A stretch of DNA of 64,000 nucleotides. It comes from Ascaris suum (lineage: Eukaryota; Nematoda; Chromadorea; Rhabditida; Ascarididae). A model generated the notes under the pieces. The model ran no database searches. It was not told the DNA's origin and saw only the letters and a list, made by a program, of their open reading frames with translations. Below are positions 46,457 through 56,112 of this stretch, one piece after another. Both the position numbers and the translations under genes were made by a program. How positions within the stretch are numbered: position 1 is the stretch's first letter; each line of letters begins with the position of its first letter. The DNA is taken from positions 6,474,110-6,538,109 of the forward strand of contig CM024177.1 of the NCBI GenBank assembly GCA_013433145.1, read 5' to 3'.

Positions 46457-49400
46457 GTATGTGAGTTTCGGCAGTTGTTTGTTTCTTCGATCTTAAGTAT
46501 TATGCTTAAGTTGATGAACACAGAACGCGGAGAAATTGGATGATTACCGACAAGGAAATGGATGGCCACGCGTCTAGCATCTTAAACAGATTTGAAGATA
46601 GCCACAGGCCTGCTACACTGAACGGATTCAATTATTAGGATTGGCTTTGGGGACTGTTATAAGGTTGTTTAGAAAGGCGGTAAATGATAGTAGTGGTTGT
46701 CTATTTGTGATCGAAAAAGTGCCAAGAATATCATAGAGATGGCAATTTAGTCTGCTTTTTCGAATAGCACGTTGTCAAGGCTGAATACGAGCTTTGCGAT
46801 CGGTTCGCTGTGCTACTAACACGTGTAATTCATATGGGGAGAACTTTTGCTCGGTAGTAAGTGGTCGTGCGGTGTTCTTTCTGGATGTCAAGCTAGAAGG
46901 TTGGATAGAGTTCCGGCTTCTCGGCATCGGCTTGGCTAATTCTGGAGAGGCTGGCCTGTTCGAAGAAGGAAGTTCAGATCATATTAAAGGTACCATCATG
47001 GTGGGTGGAATAAGGCATGGCCACAGAATGTGAAACGACCGATCGTTTTATTTGGCAAGCAGAACAGCAGTATTGCTGATTGCGTGAATATAAATCTATT
47101 AACGATTGTTGTTGTCATGGAGGTGGTACTTTTTATAATCTGTCCAACATTGAAACGTCATACTATTTTGTTGCCGACGTTTCGGCGGCATCGTCGAACG
47201 TGTAACGATAATGAGGAAAAGAAGGATAGAAGCGTGGGTTACGCGGTGTGACACACGTTATTTATTTGTAGCGTACATTGCGCATATTCCTTCCAACCCA
47301 TCGCATCATTTCATTGCAATTAGCAAAACTGCTGATCCCGCGTTGTCGTTTGATTAAATTCGACTCACTATCTTTGCTAGATGCTTTCACATGGGTTTTT
47401 CACGAATTCCCTGCAAAAGTTGAAACTGTTACATGATGGATTTAATAGACGTTCTTTCTGAATGCTGCAAAAAAACTTATGTGATGATTGATGAACAGCA
47501 TCATTTCTCATTTGTCGTCTTTTTCAGATGGGGTGTAATAATGTACAAGACGGTATTGGGACTTCTCGCTGGAATGAGTTATCCCGAACTTTATAAAAAA
47601 GTCGAGCTCGAGCTCCAGATTTTCCAAACTGCTGCCATTCTCGAGGTTAATTCGTTTGAAATTTTTTTCCGACTAGCTTGAAAAACCGTTTTGAAATGCC
47701 CCTGCAGTCTTATAAATTCAGGATCTTTTTGGAAGGAAAGAGTTGAATTTGAAAATAAATAAGTGATAAGGTAGAAGTGGTTGATTAGACAGGGAGAAAT
47801 CACCCATCAAAATATATCGCTCTTCATTTGGTCTTGGCTCGCAGCTATAATTTTCCATGTTTTCCAGTTTTCGCTCGTTTTTTCTAAACTCCCTCATTTA
47901 TGTCTTTGTATTCTCTTTCGTTTTTTCATGGCATTGCGCATTTTTAAAATCACAAGTAAGAACCCTCAGAAGCGAGCCGCGCAGAGAAATTTTTTCTGAG
48001 AGAATGTTCACAACTATACAGTAGCTGAGTTTAACCTGATTTAATGTGAAGCCTTTCTTTCTGTGGTTCTCTCCTCTACATTTATCTCCTCTCCCTCTCC
48101 AAAAAATTTTTCCCTGCGCCTAAAACTTTCATTCAAGTCGATGTTCCCCGTGTTTGTTTTTTTTAGCTATCAAAATCGCGTCACTGTTTGTGTTCAGAGT
48201 TTCCATGTGAAAACCGGCTTTACGCGTGGAGTATTCGTTTGATTCATCCACCACTTCGGCATTTTTCATAGACAGCTTGAAGAACTCTGTCGAAGAAACC
48301 AAAAATTTTGACTACCACTTTTTGTCTTACTCACTTCCTGAGGTGCTTTTGCAGCGGTGACTGATGTTTCACTAACAGCTGTTGATGTTTCGTTTTAGCA
48401 AACCAAAATTTAACCATCAGCTTTTGTACGAATAGGGAAGAAAGAAAGATAACCTGGACTTGATGTGATATTTCGAGGTTATTTTCTATTGGCTACGTTA
48501 TTTTACCATCCTTCACATATCTGAAAATCTTCGGGGCACTTATTGCTCGGCTGTTCTTTTTTGTTGGATGGTAAAAACTTTGAGAGACGAGACAGATATA
48601 CGAACCCACTTTAAAAAATACTTTCTGGAAAGCATCGTTATATACATAACTGGGAAAGGTTAATTTAGATAGTACATGCTGTGGTAGGTGTCGTACGTTC
48701 ACCAGTTGGTACAACTGCTATGCAAGTATTCTCACGCGTCACCGTTGTGTGGTTCATCCTTCACAAGGTTATTTCGGTAAGTGACAACAAATATTGATTG
48801 GTAGGTGGGAACCGGCATAAAAAATGCCGATAATGAAGGTTTAGGCTGGTTTTTCGAGCAAGGAGGTTGGGCTGGTGGTATAGCGAGCCAGCTGAATGTG
48901 GTATTTGACCGGCAGAACAAGCGAATGGACGGTCCAAACGGTTGATTGCTAATCAATTATTGAAATGTTTTGCTTGTGGATGCATAGACCGAAAGATACG
49001 CACATACTCGGCGATGATACTGTGGAAATTTGTTTACCGTACTTAAGATTAGATTTTGAATAATCTTTTCACAATATACATGTCCACAGCTAGTTTGAAA
49101 AAAATGTGTCTCTTTATTTCTTACCTTATGGGTCGATCAGCAAATGTTTTTAGGCACGGAACAGCATTGGGGTACCAATGCTGTTGTTGGCGTGGTCAGT
49201 AACTGAAGTTGTTAGATATAGCTTCTATGCGCTTTCACTGATCAACGCCGTTCCCAAGTGGTTGGTATGGATGAGGTGAGTTCCGAATTTCGATACCTGT
49301 CACAGTTTATTGTAACTGATCTCATTACTTCATATTTTGGAGCCCTACTGCTTCGTCACTTGTAGTCGAAGCTCCCTCTCACGTCCACTCACACCATTAA

Positions 49401-52079
49401 TTCCCTAAAGTAACAGCCGATTTATTACAATCTTTCCTCTAGGCATTAGATAGTGGAAGAAAAAGGAAAGGCAAGATGTTGTTATTGCTTTTGCTAGGTA
49501 TACTTAAATACAAGAAGGTACTCGCTCGTAACTCGTAAACGGTTTTTTTTCAACTTGTTTTGCATATGTGACATCAGCGCGTTTTATGCTTTAGCATACT
49601 GAAGTAAAATTTCGCGTTTGCAAATATGCAATACAGTATAAAAAACTTGTATAACAATAATATGAGAAGAGACCTCCAGACGTTTTTGAGGGGTGCGCAG
49701 AAACTTTCACGAAAATTTCTTTGGTTTTCATTACAAGAATGGATTTAGTTGTCACCTGCGGCTCGCATCCGAACTTTCATGTGCACTTTTGCTGTGCGTT
49801 TTTACAACTTTGCATTAGGGCAAAATCGTGTCTATGCATATGCGCGTGTGTATATGTGTGTGTGTGCTTGTCTGCAGTTCCTCCTTGGGGACATATACGA
49901 AACTCGACAGGTATATATGTGATGGTCTTTTATAGCGATATCCAAGTTGATTTCATCATTTCTGAAAGAAGGCATGACCGCTTAAGGCTGCCAGCTTATC
50001 TGCACATATTTTGGAATTGGTTGCATATACCCTGCACTGGTCGGATTCGCATTTTACGGATATTGGTTGTGATATTTATTTATCTATTCATTTGTTTATT
50101 TCAAAGTCCCGAAATGGGAAAATATACAAGAAATGTGATTATGAACAGCAAAAGCATCTTTCGCAGAATTACGACATAGACTACTGTTGTACCCTAAGAA
50201 ATCTTTATTCATAGAAGAAGAAAGAAGATTGCAGCGACGCACGAACGGTCGGATTAGTCAGAATATGAACGGATAATAGTGTATACTCACTCTATCACTT
50301 TCTGGCAATTCGTGGAAGAGTTTGATTAGATGGGCGGAATGATAGAGTCGCATACGATGTCGTGTATGAATTGGCAAAGCTTCTTTGAGGTGGCGCGTTT
50401 TTCCACATGTTTTTTCCTCTGCAGCTTTTGGCACACTAATTGCAAAGCTCTGGAGTTTTCGGCATCCGCGTGTGGCCTAGACCACAAGTGCGCATTGCCA
50501 TTTTAAAAAATGGGGGAGGGGAGATTGCCAGCGCCTACTCATCCCGCCGTAAATCGTTGAATAAACTTCTGCCGGCTTTTCATCATTTTTTCAGGTACAC
50601 ATTTTTCATTGTGCTGTATCCGATGGGTGCGTCTGGAGAGTTGTTTACTATATTTGCGGCACTTCCCGAGGTATGTTCTGCTACTCTTGTTTCGCTGCAC
50701 TGAAATAGAGATGATAAGGCAGAATATAATGGGCGCCCTTCGATTCTGTAATATAATGTGATAAGGCTGAATACAATAAAGATATAGGTAACTCGGTCCA
50801 AAATCCAACTCATGGCATAACCATCGTGCTGTTGCGCTTTACATTTCAAGGTCAGTGCTTGAAAGTGATTACTCAATATCCATTGAATGACCATGTCACA
50901 TTGAGGGTGCTATCAGATACGGCCGAAGTAATGAACTTATAGAGCCATACAATTTAAAAGCGGAAAAACTTTGCACTATATCACTGACATTTCATCTGAG
51001 TTACTTCCTTTAATTTGTTCGGCGAGGTTAGTTCTATGAGCCTACTTCTTTATCGAACTATCATTACCCCTTTATCTGTATCCGGAAATCTTTTTTTAGG
51101 TGGCAGCAAAGAAACATTTTACGGTTGAAATGCCGAATGCAGCTAATATTGCGTTCTCATTCTGGTGGTATTTGATTCTACTAATTCTCTTCTATATTCC
51201 AGGTTACCTTTCCGATGCTTTTAGTTTCTCTTTTTGGAATATATGGGGCATGTCATTTCTAGTGTTATTAACACTTAACCTCTCAACAATTGATTTCTTA
51301 TCTTTGTTCACGCTATTTATTATCACATTCAGTTGATTGCACTACTTGACCAATCCACGAGAAGTACATTCCTGCTCGCTGAGGATTCTCTGCACTTTTT
51401 ATTCTCTACGAAGGATATTAGTCAGTATTCCAAGAGGAAAACCGACTTATGTTTGCTTCACCTCTCAGTTGTAGGGAAAAAGTCTTGCTGCTGAGATTTT
51501 ATTTTATTTTTACGTTTCCTTAAAACTACGTCCGAAAGAAGCTACTAAATTATTTTCGACATTTTGCTCATTCAACCACTTTTTTATAATAGTACGACTT
51601 GCTGTATGCATGCCTTAATTGTTACTGTTGTCATCTGAATCATTATGGGAGATGTTCAAAGTCTCATCCACAATCCATTTAACCTACAGGTGAGAAGAAA
51701 TCAGTCTACAACATTTTGTGGCGAATCACTGTCATATTAGGGATTTCCAATGTACAACGTCCAGTAAATTATGTAGTTATGTCTTAGCTATCTACATCTG
51801 GCAGTCGCTTAGTGAGAAGGCCGTCATTAAAGAGGCCATGACCAAGATGGATTAGTCCACAGATTTGTGGAAGTACAATGAATGTATCAATTTTGGGACT
51901 TTTCCCGCTCCGATAGTAGAAGTCTAGGAAACGGCAGCTCCTGAATACCTTGTTTTTTGACATCTTTACGCCGGTGTTTGCATTTACGTTTGATTTCAGG
52001 TTTCCCTCAGATGTACCTCTATATGTTCGGACAGCGGAAGAAAGTTCTATCGAGGGATGCGGAGAAAAAACACGACTAG
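46404..52079 (+). CDS. hacd: Very-long-chain (3R)-3-hydroxyacyl-CoA dehydratase, HACD/PHS1 family (219 aa, 7 exons)
   Basis: This ER membrane enzyme performs the third step of fatty-acid elongation, dehydrating 3-hydroxyacyl-CoA to trans-2-enoyl-CoA. Seven exons join in phase to exactly 660 bases. The protein opens MSSTRIYLFAYNAIQVLG; the YLF.YN start is typical of the family. It continues through QTAAILEIVHAVVGVVRSP, TAMQVFSRV and SVTEVVRYSFYALSLINAVP. The catalytic pair sits in VLYPMGASGELF: Tyr142 and Glu149, spaced as in yeast Phs1 Tyr149/Glu156. The length is normal for the family, with about six membrane helices. The C-terminus, AEKKHD, ends in a canonical KKXX ER-retrieval signal. The C. 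elegans counterpart is, to my knowledge, hpo-8. Confidence 0.95.
47528..47645 (+). CDS. hacd: HACD exon 2
   Basis: Acceptor gtctttttcag; encodes WGVIMYKTVLGLLAGMSYPE then LYKKVELELQIFQTAAILE; donor GAG|gttaat. Confidence 0.93.
48669..48776 (+). CDS. hacd: HACD exon 3
   Basis: Acceptor gttaatttag; encodes IVHAVVGVVRSPVGTTAMQV then FSRVTVVWFILHKVIS; donor TCG|gtaagt. Confidence 0.93.
49154..49275 (+). CDS. hacd: HACD exon 4
   Basis: Acceptor atgtttttag; encodes ARNSIGVPMLLLAWSVTEVV then RYSFYALSLINAVPKWLVWM; donor ATG AG|gtgagt. Confidence 0.95.
49750..50065 (+). repeat. Diverged interspersed repeat, copy 2 (HACD intron 4)
   Basis: Partner of 34,040-34,255; contains a (GT)n-like patch (49,845-49,867) and tgcactggtcggatt at 50,032-50,046. 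The 152-codon open frame across it is not a gene. Confidence 0.4.
50595..50670 (+). CDS. hacd: HACD exon 5 (active site)
   Basis: Acceptor cattttttcag; encodes RYTFFIVLYPMGASGELFTI then FAALPE with catalytic Tyr142 and Glu149; donor GAG|gtatgt. Confidence 0.95.
51100..51202 (+). CDS. hacd: HACD exon 6
   Basis: Acceptor tctttttttag; encodes VAAKKHFTVEMPNAANIAFS and the last membrane helix (FWWYLILLILFYIP); donor CCA G|gttacc. Confidence 0.93.
52000..52079 (+). CDS. hacd: HACD exon 7 (C-terminus)
   Basis: Acceptor tttgatttcag; encodes FPQMYLYMFGQRKKVLSRDA then EKKHD and TAG (52,077-52,079). Confidence 0.93.
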
Positions 52080-52262
52080 AGTGATTTTTAACGAAGGTTT
52101 TCTTTGTTTCATAATTAAAGTGGAATTCTCAGAAAGGAAGCTCATCAACCTGCTCACAAGGGATCGAAAAGATGCTTGGCACAGTTCAAAGTATTTTGGG
52201 TGGTGACCAAGTTTAATTCACCGCAATTTCTTAGATTGTAAAAACGTCACTCTAAAGTAGTG

Positions 52263-52268
52263 AATAAA
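52263..52268 (+). terminator. Candidate polyadenylation signal of HACD
   Basis: AATAAA, 184 nt after the stop codon; the first perfect hexamer downstream. Confidence 0.5.
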
Positions 52269-53170
52269 GGCGCACATTGTTGATTGGAAGGACAGTGAAC
52301 GGTCGCAATTACATTAACAAACGAATTATTTTTGCTCACGCCAGCGAAAACCATAACTTTTGAGTGTCGATATATGTTTTAATACTATCAGCAGCGCAGT
52401 GCTGGATGGCACTTTGGTCGCATTATGGTCGCACAACTCTCCTCCGGGCGAACTTCGTCATTTCCTCACCTTTTCACAATCGGTGAACTTGTTCTCTTAT
52501 TTTTAAACTGAACAACAGACTTTTTGTAATGATCATATTGGCTGGGTTCTCGCAAAGGAAACATCTGTGTATCTCGGAAAACTTTCTGAAACAAATCGCT
52601 TGCGAGCTATCAGTTCTTTGCATATAATAATCAGCCGTAAGAAGACTTGCAGAAAGAGAGCGAGAGGGCCCTGTGGAACATTTTAACAAGCCCTTAAAAT
52701 TCGGCTTTCATAGCTTGTGCACTCACCTGACACGACAAGATCTGGAAACAGTTCTTGAGTTAGAGAAGCGGGTGATAGGCGATGTTAACCAAAGATTTGA
52801 GGCTGGTCAGTATTCCAGCCACTCTTAAATAAGGCATGAAAGTTCACCTCAGCATCCCCAACATTCCTTCGTTTTTCCCTAAGGTGAGGGGTTCTTGTGT
52901 ATCCATCTCCCCTCCTCCCTTCTTCCCACGTGTAAGCATATATTTTATTTATATCGTTGTTACTGCGTGACTGCCAAGCAATGAATTATTCTCCAATGCG
53001 CTCAACTCTATCGCAGCTACTCGGCGTATCTAAACAACACTTCATAGGTACATAGCATTGCATGGAAACTCACCGAAAGGGTCAATTAAGACAGCGAAGG
53101 CGGATCCGTGCTAAGCGAATTAAATGTGCATACACGCCGCCTCAGAATTTAGACGGCCTTGTTTAGAAAC
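52269..53170. other. Region between convergent HACD and minus-strand genes
   Basis: Plus-strand composition turns from T/G-rich to A/C-rich. A minus-strand exon-like stretch at about 53,050-53,093 (acceptor ttcgcttag, donor gtgagt) may continue the gene at 53,171-53,515, but its frame is ambiguous. Confidence 0.3.
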
Positions 53171-53515
53171 CTGCAATTAGCCAAACGGGCACTACACTTA
53201 GAATTATCGGTGATGAGTCCAGTACATCCAGAACTGTGATCGCCTTCATCAGTGCAAATTTCTGGTGAGCGTTCTGCCGGTTCATGCTCGACTCGTCGAC
53301 CAAAAAACATTTCGACTACCTTCGCCCTCACTTTGGCTACCAGTAGAAAGGTGACAAGAGGCTTGCTTAAAATACCAGTCGCAACCTAGATGCCCCTTTT
53401 GGATCCAGGTGTCGTTGAAGAGCCACTCAGAAGTCATCAATTGCACTTTCGTTGGAGCGAGTACCAAACGGTCTTCCAGGCGTTGTAAAAGCGTTGGAGA
53501 GGATCCAGCTTTCAT
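53171..53515 (-). CDS. Unrecognised small gene, two exons found, 3' end unresolved
   Basis: Exon 1 (53,515-53,386) reads MKAGSSPTLLQRLEDRLVLA then PTKVQLMTSEWLFNDTWIQK to GHL. A 49-base intron (donor CTA G|gttgcg, acceptor tctactggtag) joins it in phase to 53,336-53,171. That exon reads KVRAKVVEMFFGRRVEHEPA, then an acidic, Cys-containing stretch (ICTDEGDHSSGCTGLITD), ending LANC and donor AG|gtttct. Reading on in phase, the next exon-like stretch would add only STDPPSLS and a stop, but another frame there is also open (HGSAFAVLIDPF). No family is recognised. Confidence 0.4.
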
Positions 53516-53855
53516 CGTTTTTTTCGTCTTTTTTCATGAGTGAAATCAGTGGAACATTTTCAAGCACTCAGAGTTCTGCAAAAACACGAATTCTTCGGCT
53601 CACACAATCATTTGCATGGTGAAACTGGTGAAACAACCGAAAATTCTTGAGTTCATCATCCGTCTTCCTTCCTCTCCACCGGTCCATCTAAGGATGACTA
53701 TACTTCCCTCTGGTGCTCGTGGCCCTTCTTTCACTCCCGTCAAACCGCCATTAAACTTCGTAGAGATATGCTCCCAGAATGACTGAGTATGCAGTAGCGT
53801 CTTCGCCCTTCCATATGCCAGCCAAAGCACACAATCGAATCATGCACATGGACAA

Positions 53856-53991
53856 CCATAGCGGCCGAACTTTTAAGTGCAAACTTGTAGCAGACTGTAA
53901 ACTTTAAGACAGAATAAACTTTAAGAATAAACCTGTAAACCATAGCGGCCGAATTTTAAGACAGAATAAAAGAACCTGTAAACTCATCCAC
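53856..53991. repeat. Imperfect tandem duplication, 84-bp offset
   Basis: ccatagcggccgaa occurs at 53,856 and 53,940. Both copies run into ttttaag; the fragments acagaataaa and aacctgtaaac also recur. Confidence 0.7.
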
Positions 53992-54057
53992 ACACAGCTA
54001 TCCTGATTGTGAGATCAGAAGAAGCAAGCATGCAAGCCCCGCAGATTTCGCAAATCA

Positions 54058-54622
54058 CTAAATGCCTGCAAGAGAGTTGAGCAACTCAGCGCTTGCACCA
54101 ATCACCCGGCTGTCATGGGCAATGGCAGTCACGTCCCCTAGCACGCGTTCATGGCGGTCACTGGCTTCAGATCGAACCGCATCTGAGAGCGAAAAAGAGC
54201 AAGCCGAGACACGCGATATGCGCATCCCACTGTGCAACTTACCGCACCAACCCCTCAACATTCTCCCTCCCTGCATGCGAAGCCAATCTATCGACTAGAA
54301 TAAAAATAGACTTCATGCTACGGACTCGACCATCTTCACCAAGTCTCATCAGTGCAGTTTCTGCACCTGCAAGTTAAAACCGACAACCATCGTACAGAGA
54401 CGAGTTGAACTCGAGAGGGAAGTTAAAGCAAAGTCACGGATGGACACCTGGTAACGCTTTAAACGGCCTCTTCTTCCTGCGCTTTAGGTCCTAAACGTGC
54501 GAGAGGCACGATTACTACAAGAAGAAAAACAAGTGTCAGATAAATGGTACGATGTGAAAACGTGTGTCAATGTCGATGTATGAATTGCAACGAAGAAATC
54601 GACGAGCTTTATCAACAAACAT
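54058..54622 (-). CDS. Unrecognised small gene (about 84-113 aa, four exons)
   Basis: Exon 1 (54,622-54,551) starts with ATG placed directly on a superb acceptor (cttcttcctctctaacag), suggesting trans-splicing. It reads MFVDKARRFLRCNSYIDIDT. Exons 2 (54,490-54,448, DLKRRKKRPFKALP) and 3 (54,366-54,243, AETALMRLGEDGRVRSMKSI then FILVDRLASHAGRENVEGLV) join in phase; donor GTG CG|gtaagt. The last exon is ambiguous. The strong acceptor gctctcag (exon from 54,182) gives only CGSI and a stop. A weaker acceptor (gaagccag, exon from 54,160) continues in frame as DRHERVLGDVTAIAHDSRVI then GASAELLNSLAGI and TAG 54,058-54,060. No known domain. It lies about 1.4 kb downstream of the PUF stop on the same strand. 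Confidence 0.45.
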
Positions 54623-54973
54623 CTGTTAGAGAGGAAGAAGGATAAAGAGAAGAAAGCCAAGGAAAGGAGAAGCGTTTGCCGAGTGACCATCATCACCTTT
54701 TTCGAGTCGATAACAAACAAAACAACGAGTGCATTACAGGTCCCGTGGTCCGGCAAAAGAAATAAACAAAGAACGTCAGTATGCTAACAGACGTTGAGAG
54801 GACACGTAACGTTAAAATATACTGAAATTCGCCATCTAGCCTGTGCATACAATCAAGAACTAAAAGAAAAAACAACAACCTTTCTCTCTGAAAATCTGGA
54901 AAAGAAAACATAACGTACATCTCTATTTAGGTTGAGGGAGAATATACAAAAAATTATACATCAGTGGTGACAG

Positions 54974-55015
54974 TAATAATCATAATAATAGTAATAATAA
55001 CCATTATAATAATAG
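54974..55015. repeat. Degenerate (TAA)n tract
   Basis: TAATAATCATAATAATAG-type trinucleotide run. Confidence 0.7.
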
Positions 55016-55187
55016 AATTCAATAATCTACAAGAACAAAAGCATGTTCACGAATTCATACTCAAACAAGAATATGCGACGAACGAAGCAGCCACTTCTCA
55101 CAACAAATAAGGCGAACTACTGAGAGAAAACTGGTGCCGCCTTGCCCAAATATCTCTTAAAGCAGCTGTGATATTCTTCTCGTCCCT

Positions 55188-55203
55188 CCCCCCCCCCCCC
55201 CCC
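55188..55203. repeat. Poly-C tract (16 C)
   Basis: C run in the PUF 3' region; poly-G in the PUF sense direction. Confidence 0.9.
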
Positions 55204-56020
55204 GCCCTCCCCCCTGAGTGAGTTTTCTTCTTTACCACAATCGACAGTCAGAGTTCAACACCATTGCATATAGTCTCTTATACACGAATATTCGAACTAC
55301 TCCAAATAGCGCACACACGTTTAGAATCATTATCTTTTCCTATTAATTTAGTGATTTAATATACCACAATGCAAATCTTGTGATTTAAAGATCGCAGACA
55401 AAATCAGCAAGGCACTCCAAAAAAAGGAAGAGATACGTGCGTCCTCTATTAGGGAATAGTATACGAACATTCGACTCGCAGAGGTAAAAAAAAAACAAAT
55501 AAAAATGGACACCGCGCGGAGCACTATTTTTACAGATTGCATAAGCGAACGAGAGAGAATTTACACATGGGACAAGGAGCAGTGAGGAATGCCATCCTAA
55601 AGCAAGTCGATCTGACCTGCAAGAACATCAGTGACCACTCTCTAAATAATTAAGGCCGTATGCAACGGCAAACATCTCGAAATGAGTGTAGAATGTAGCA
55701 ACGTGATGGAGGGGTAGTGCTATTGGTGCTGTGAGCTGGGCCAACCAATATTTATAAGGTGTGGAGGATAGTGCTTTTCTAGATACATATGCACATATAT
55801 AACAAATGTCCGCAACACAGTGAACTCAAACGTCGAATGTTAACAAAATACACAACGAGCCATAACTTCATGATTAGATTATACACGCTAATAGAGAAAC
55901 AACCAGCGAACGGAGCCGAAATCGAAGTACGATCGGTGTGACTGCGTTGGTGGTAGCTTGTTGAAGTGACGATGTTCCAACGATTTGGTGCAACCACCAC
56001 TTCGACTGCCTCAGCAATGT

Positions 56021-56112
56021 TTAGAGCATCTGAACCGACGGCATAACCGAATAGTCTGGCTGTGTGATTGGCAAGCCACCGTTCTGCTTTTGAAAATATT
56101 TCTCAAGTTTCG
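56021..56112 (-). CDS. pum: PUF exon: C-terminus
   Basis: Acceptor tgcaatatttcag; encodes [20 protein letters not shown] then SVMPSVQML and TAA (56,021-56,023). The KLEKY match to other Pumilios and the phase make this the true end. Confidence 0.9.

Larger units (their letters stand above)
54623..56020. other. Presumed PUF 3' UTR and spacer
   Basis: Holds a degenerate (TAA)n tract (54,974-55,015), a C run (55,188-55,203) and no convincing exon. No TTTATT (minus-strand AATAAA) was seen; the variant ATTAAA occurs on the minus strand near 55,354. Confidence 0.35.

Noticed and set aside
47030..47251. Plus-strand frames in HACD intron 1
   Set aside because: No splice-compatible phase with HACD exons 1 and 2, which join directly to give the conserved sequence.
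49721..50179. 152-codon plus-strand frame
   Set aside because: It lies in HACD intron 4 over a GT-rich interspersed repeat; Cys/Val runs come from the TGTG tract.
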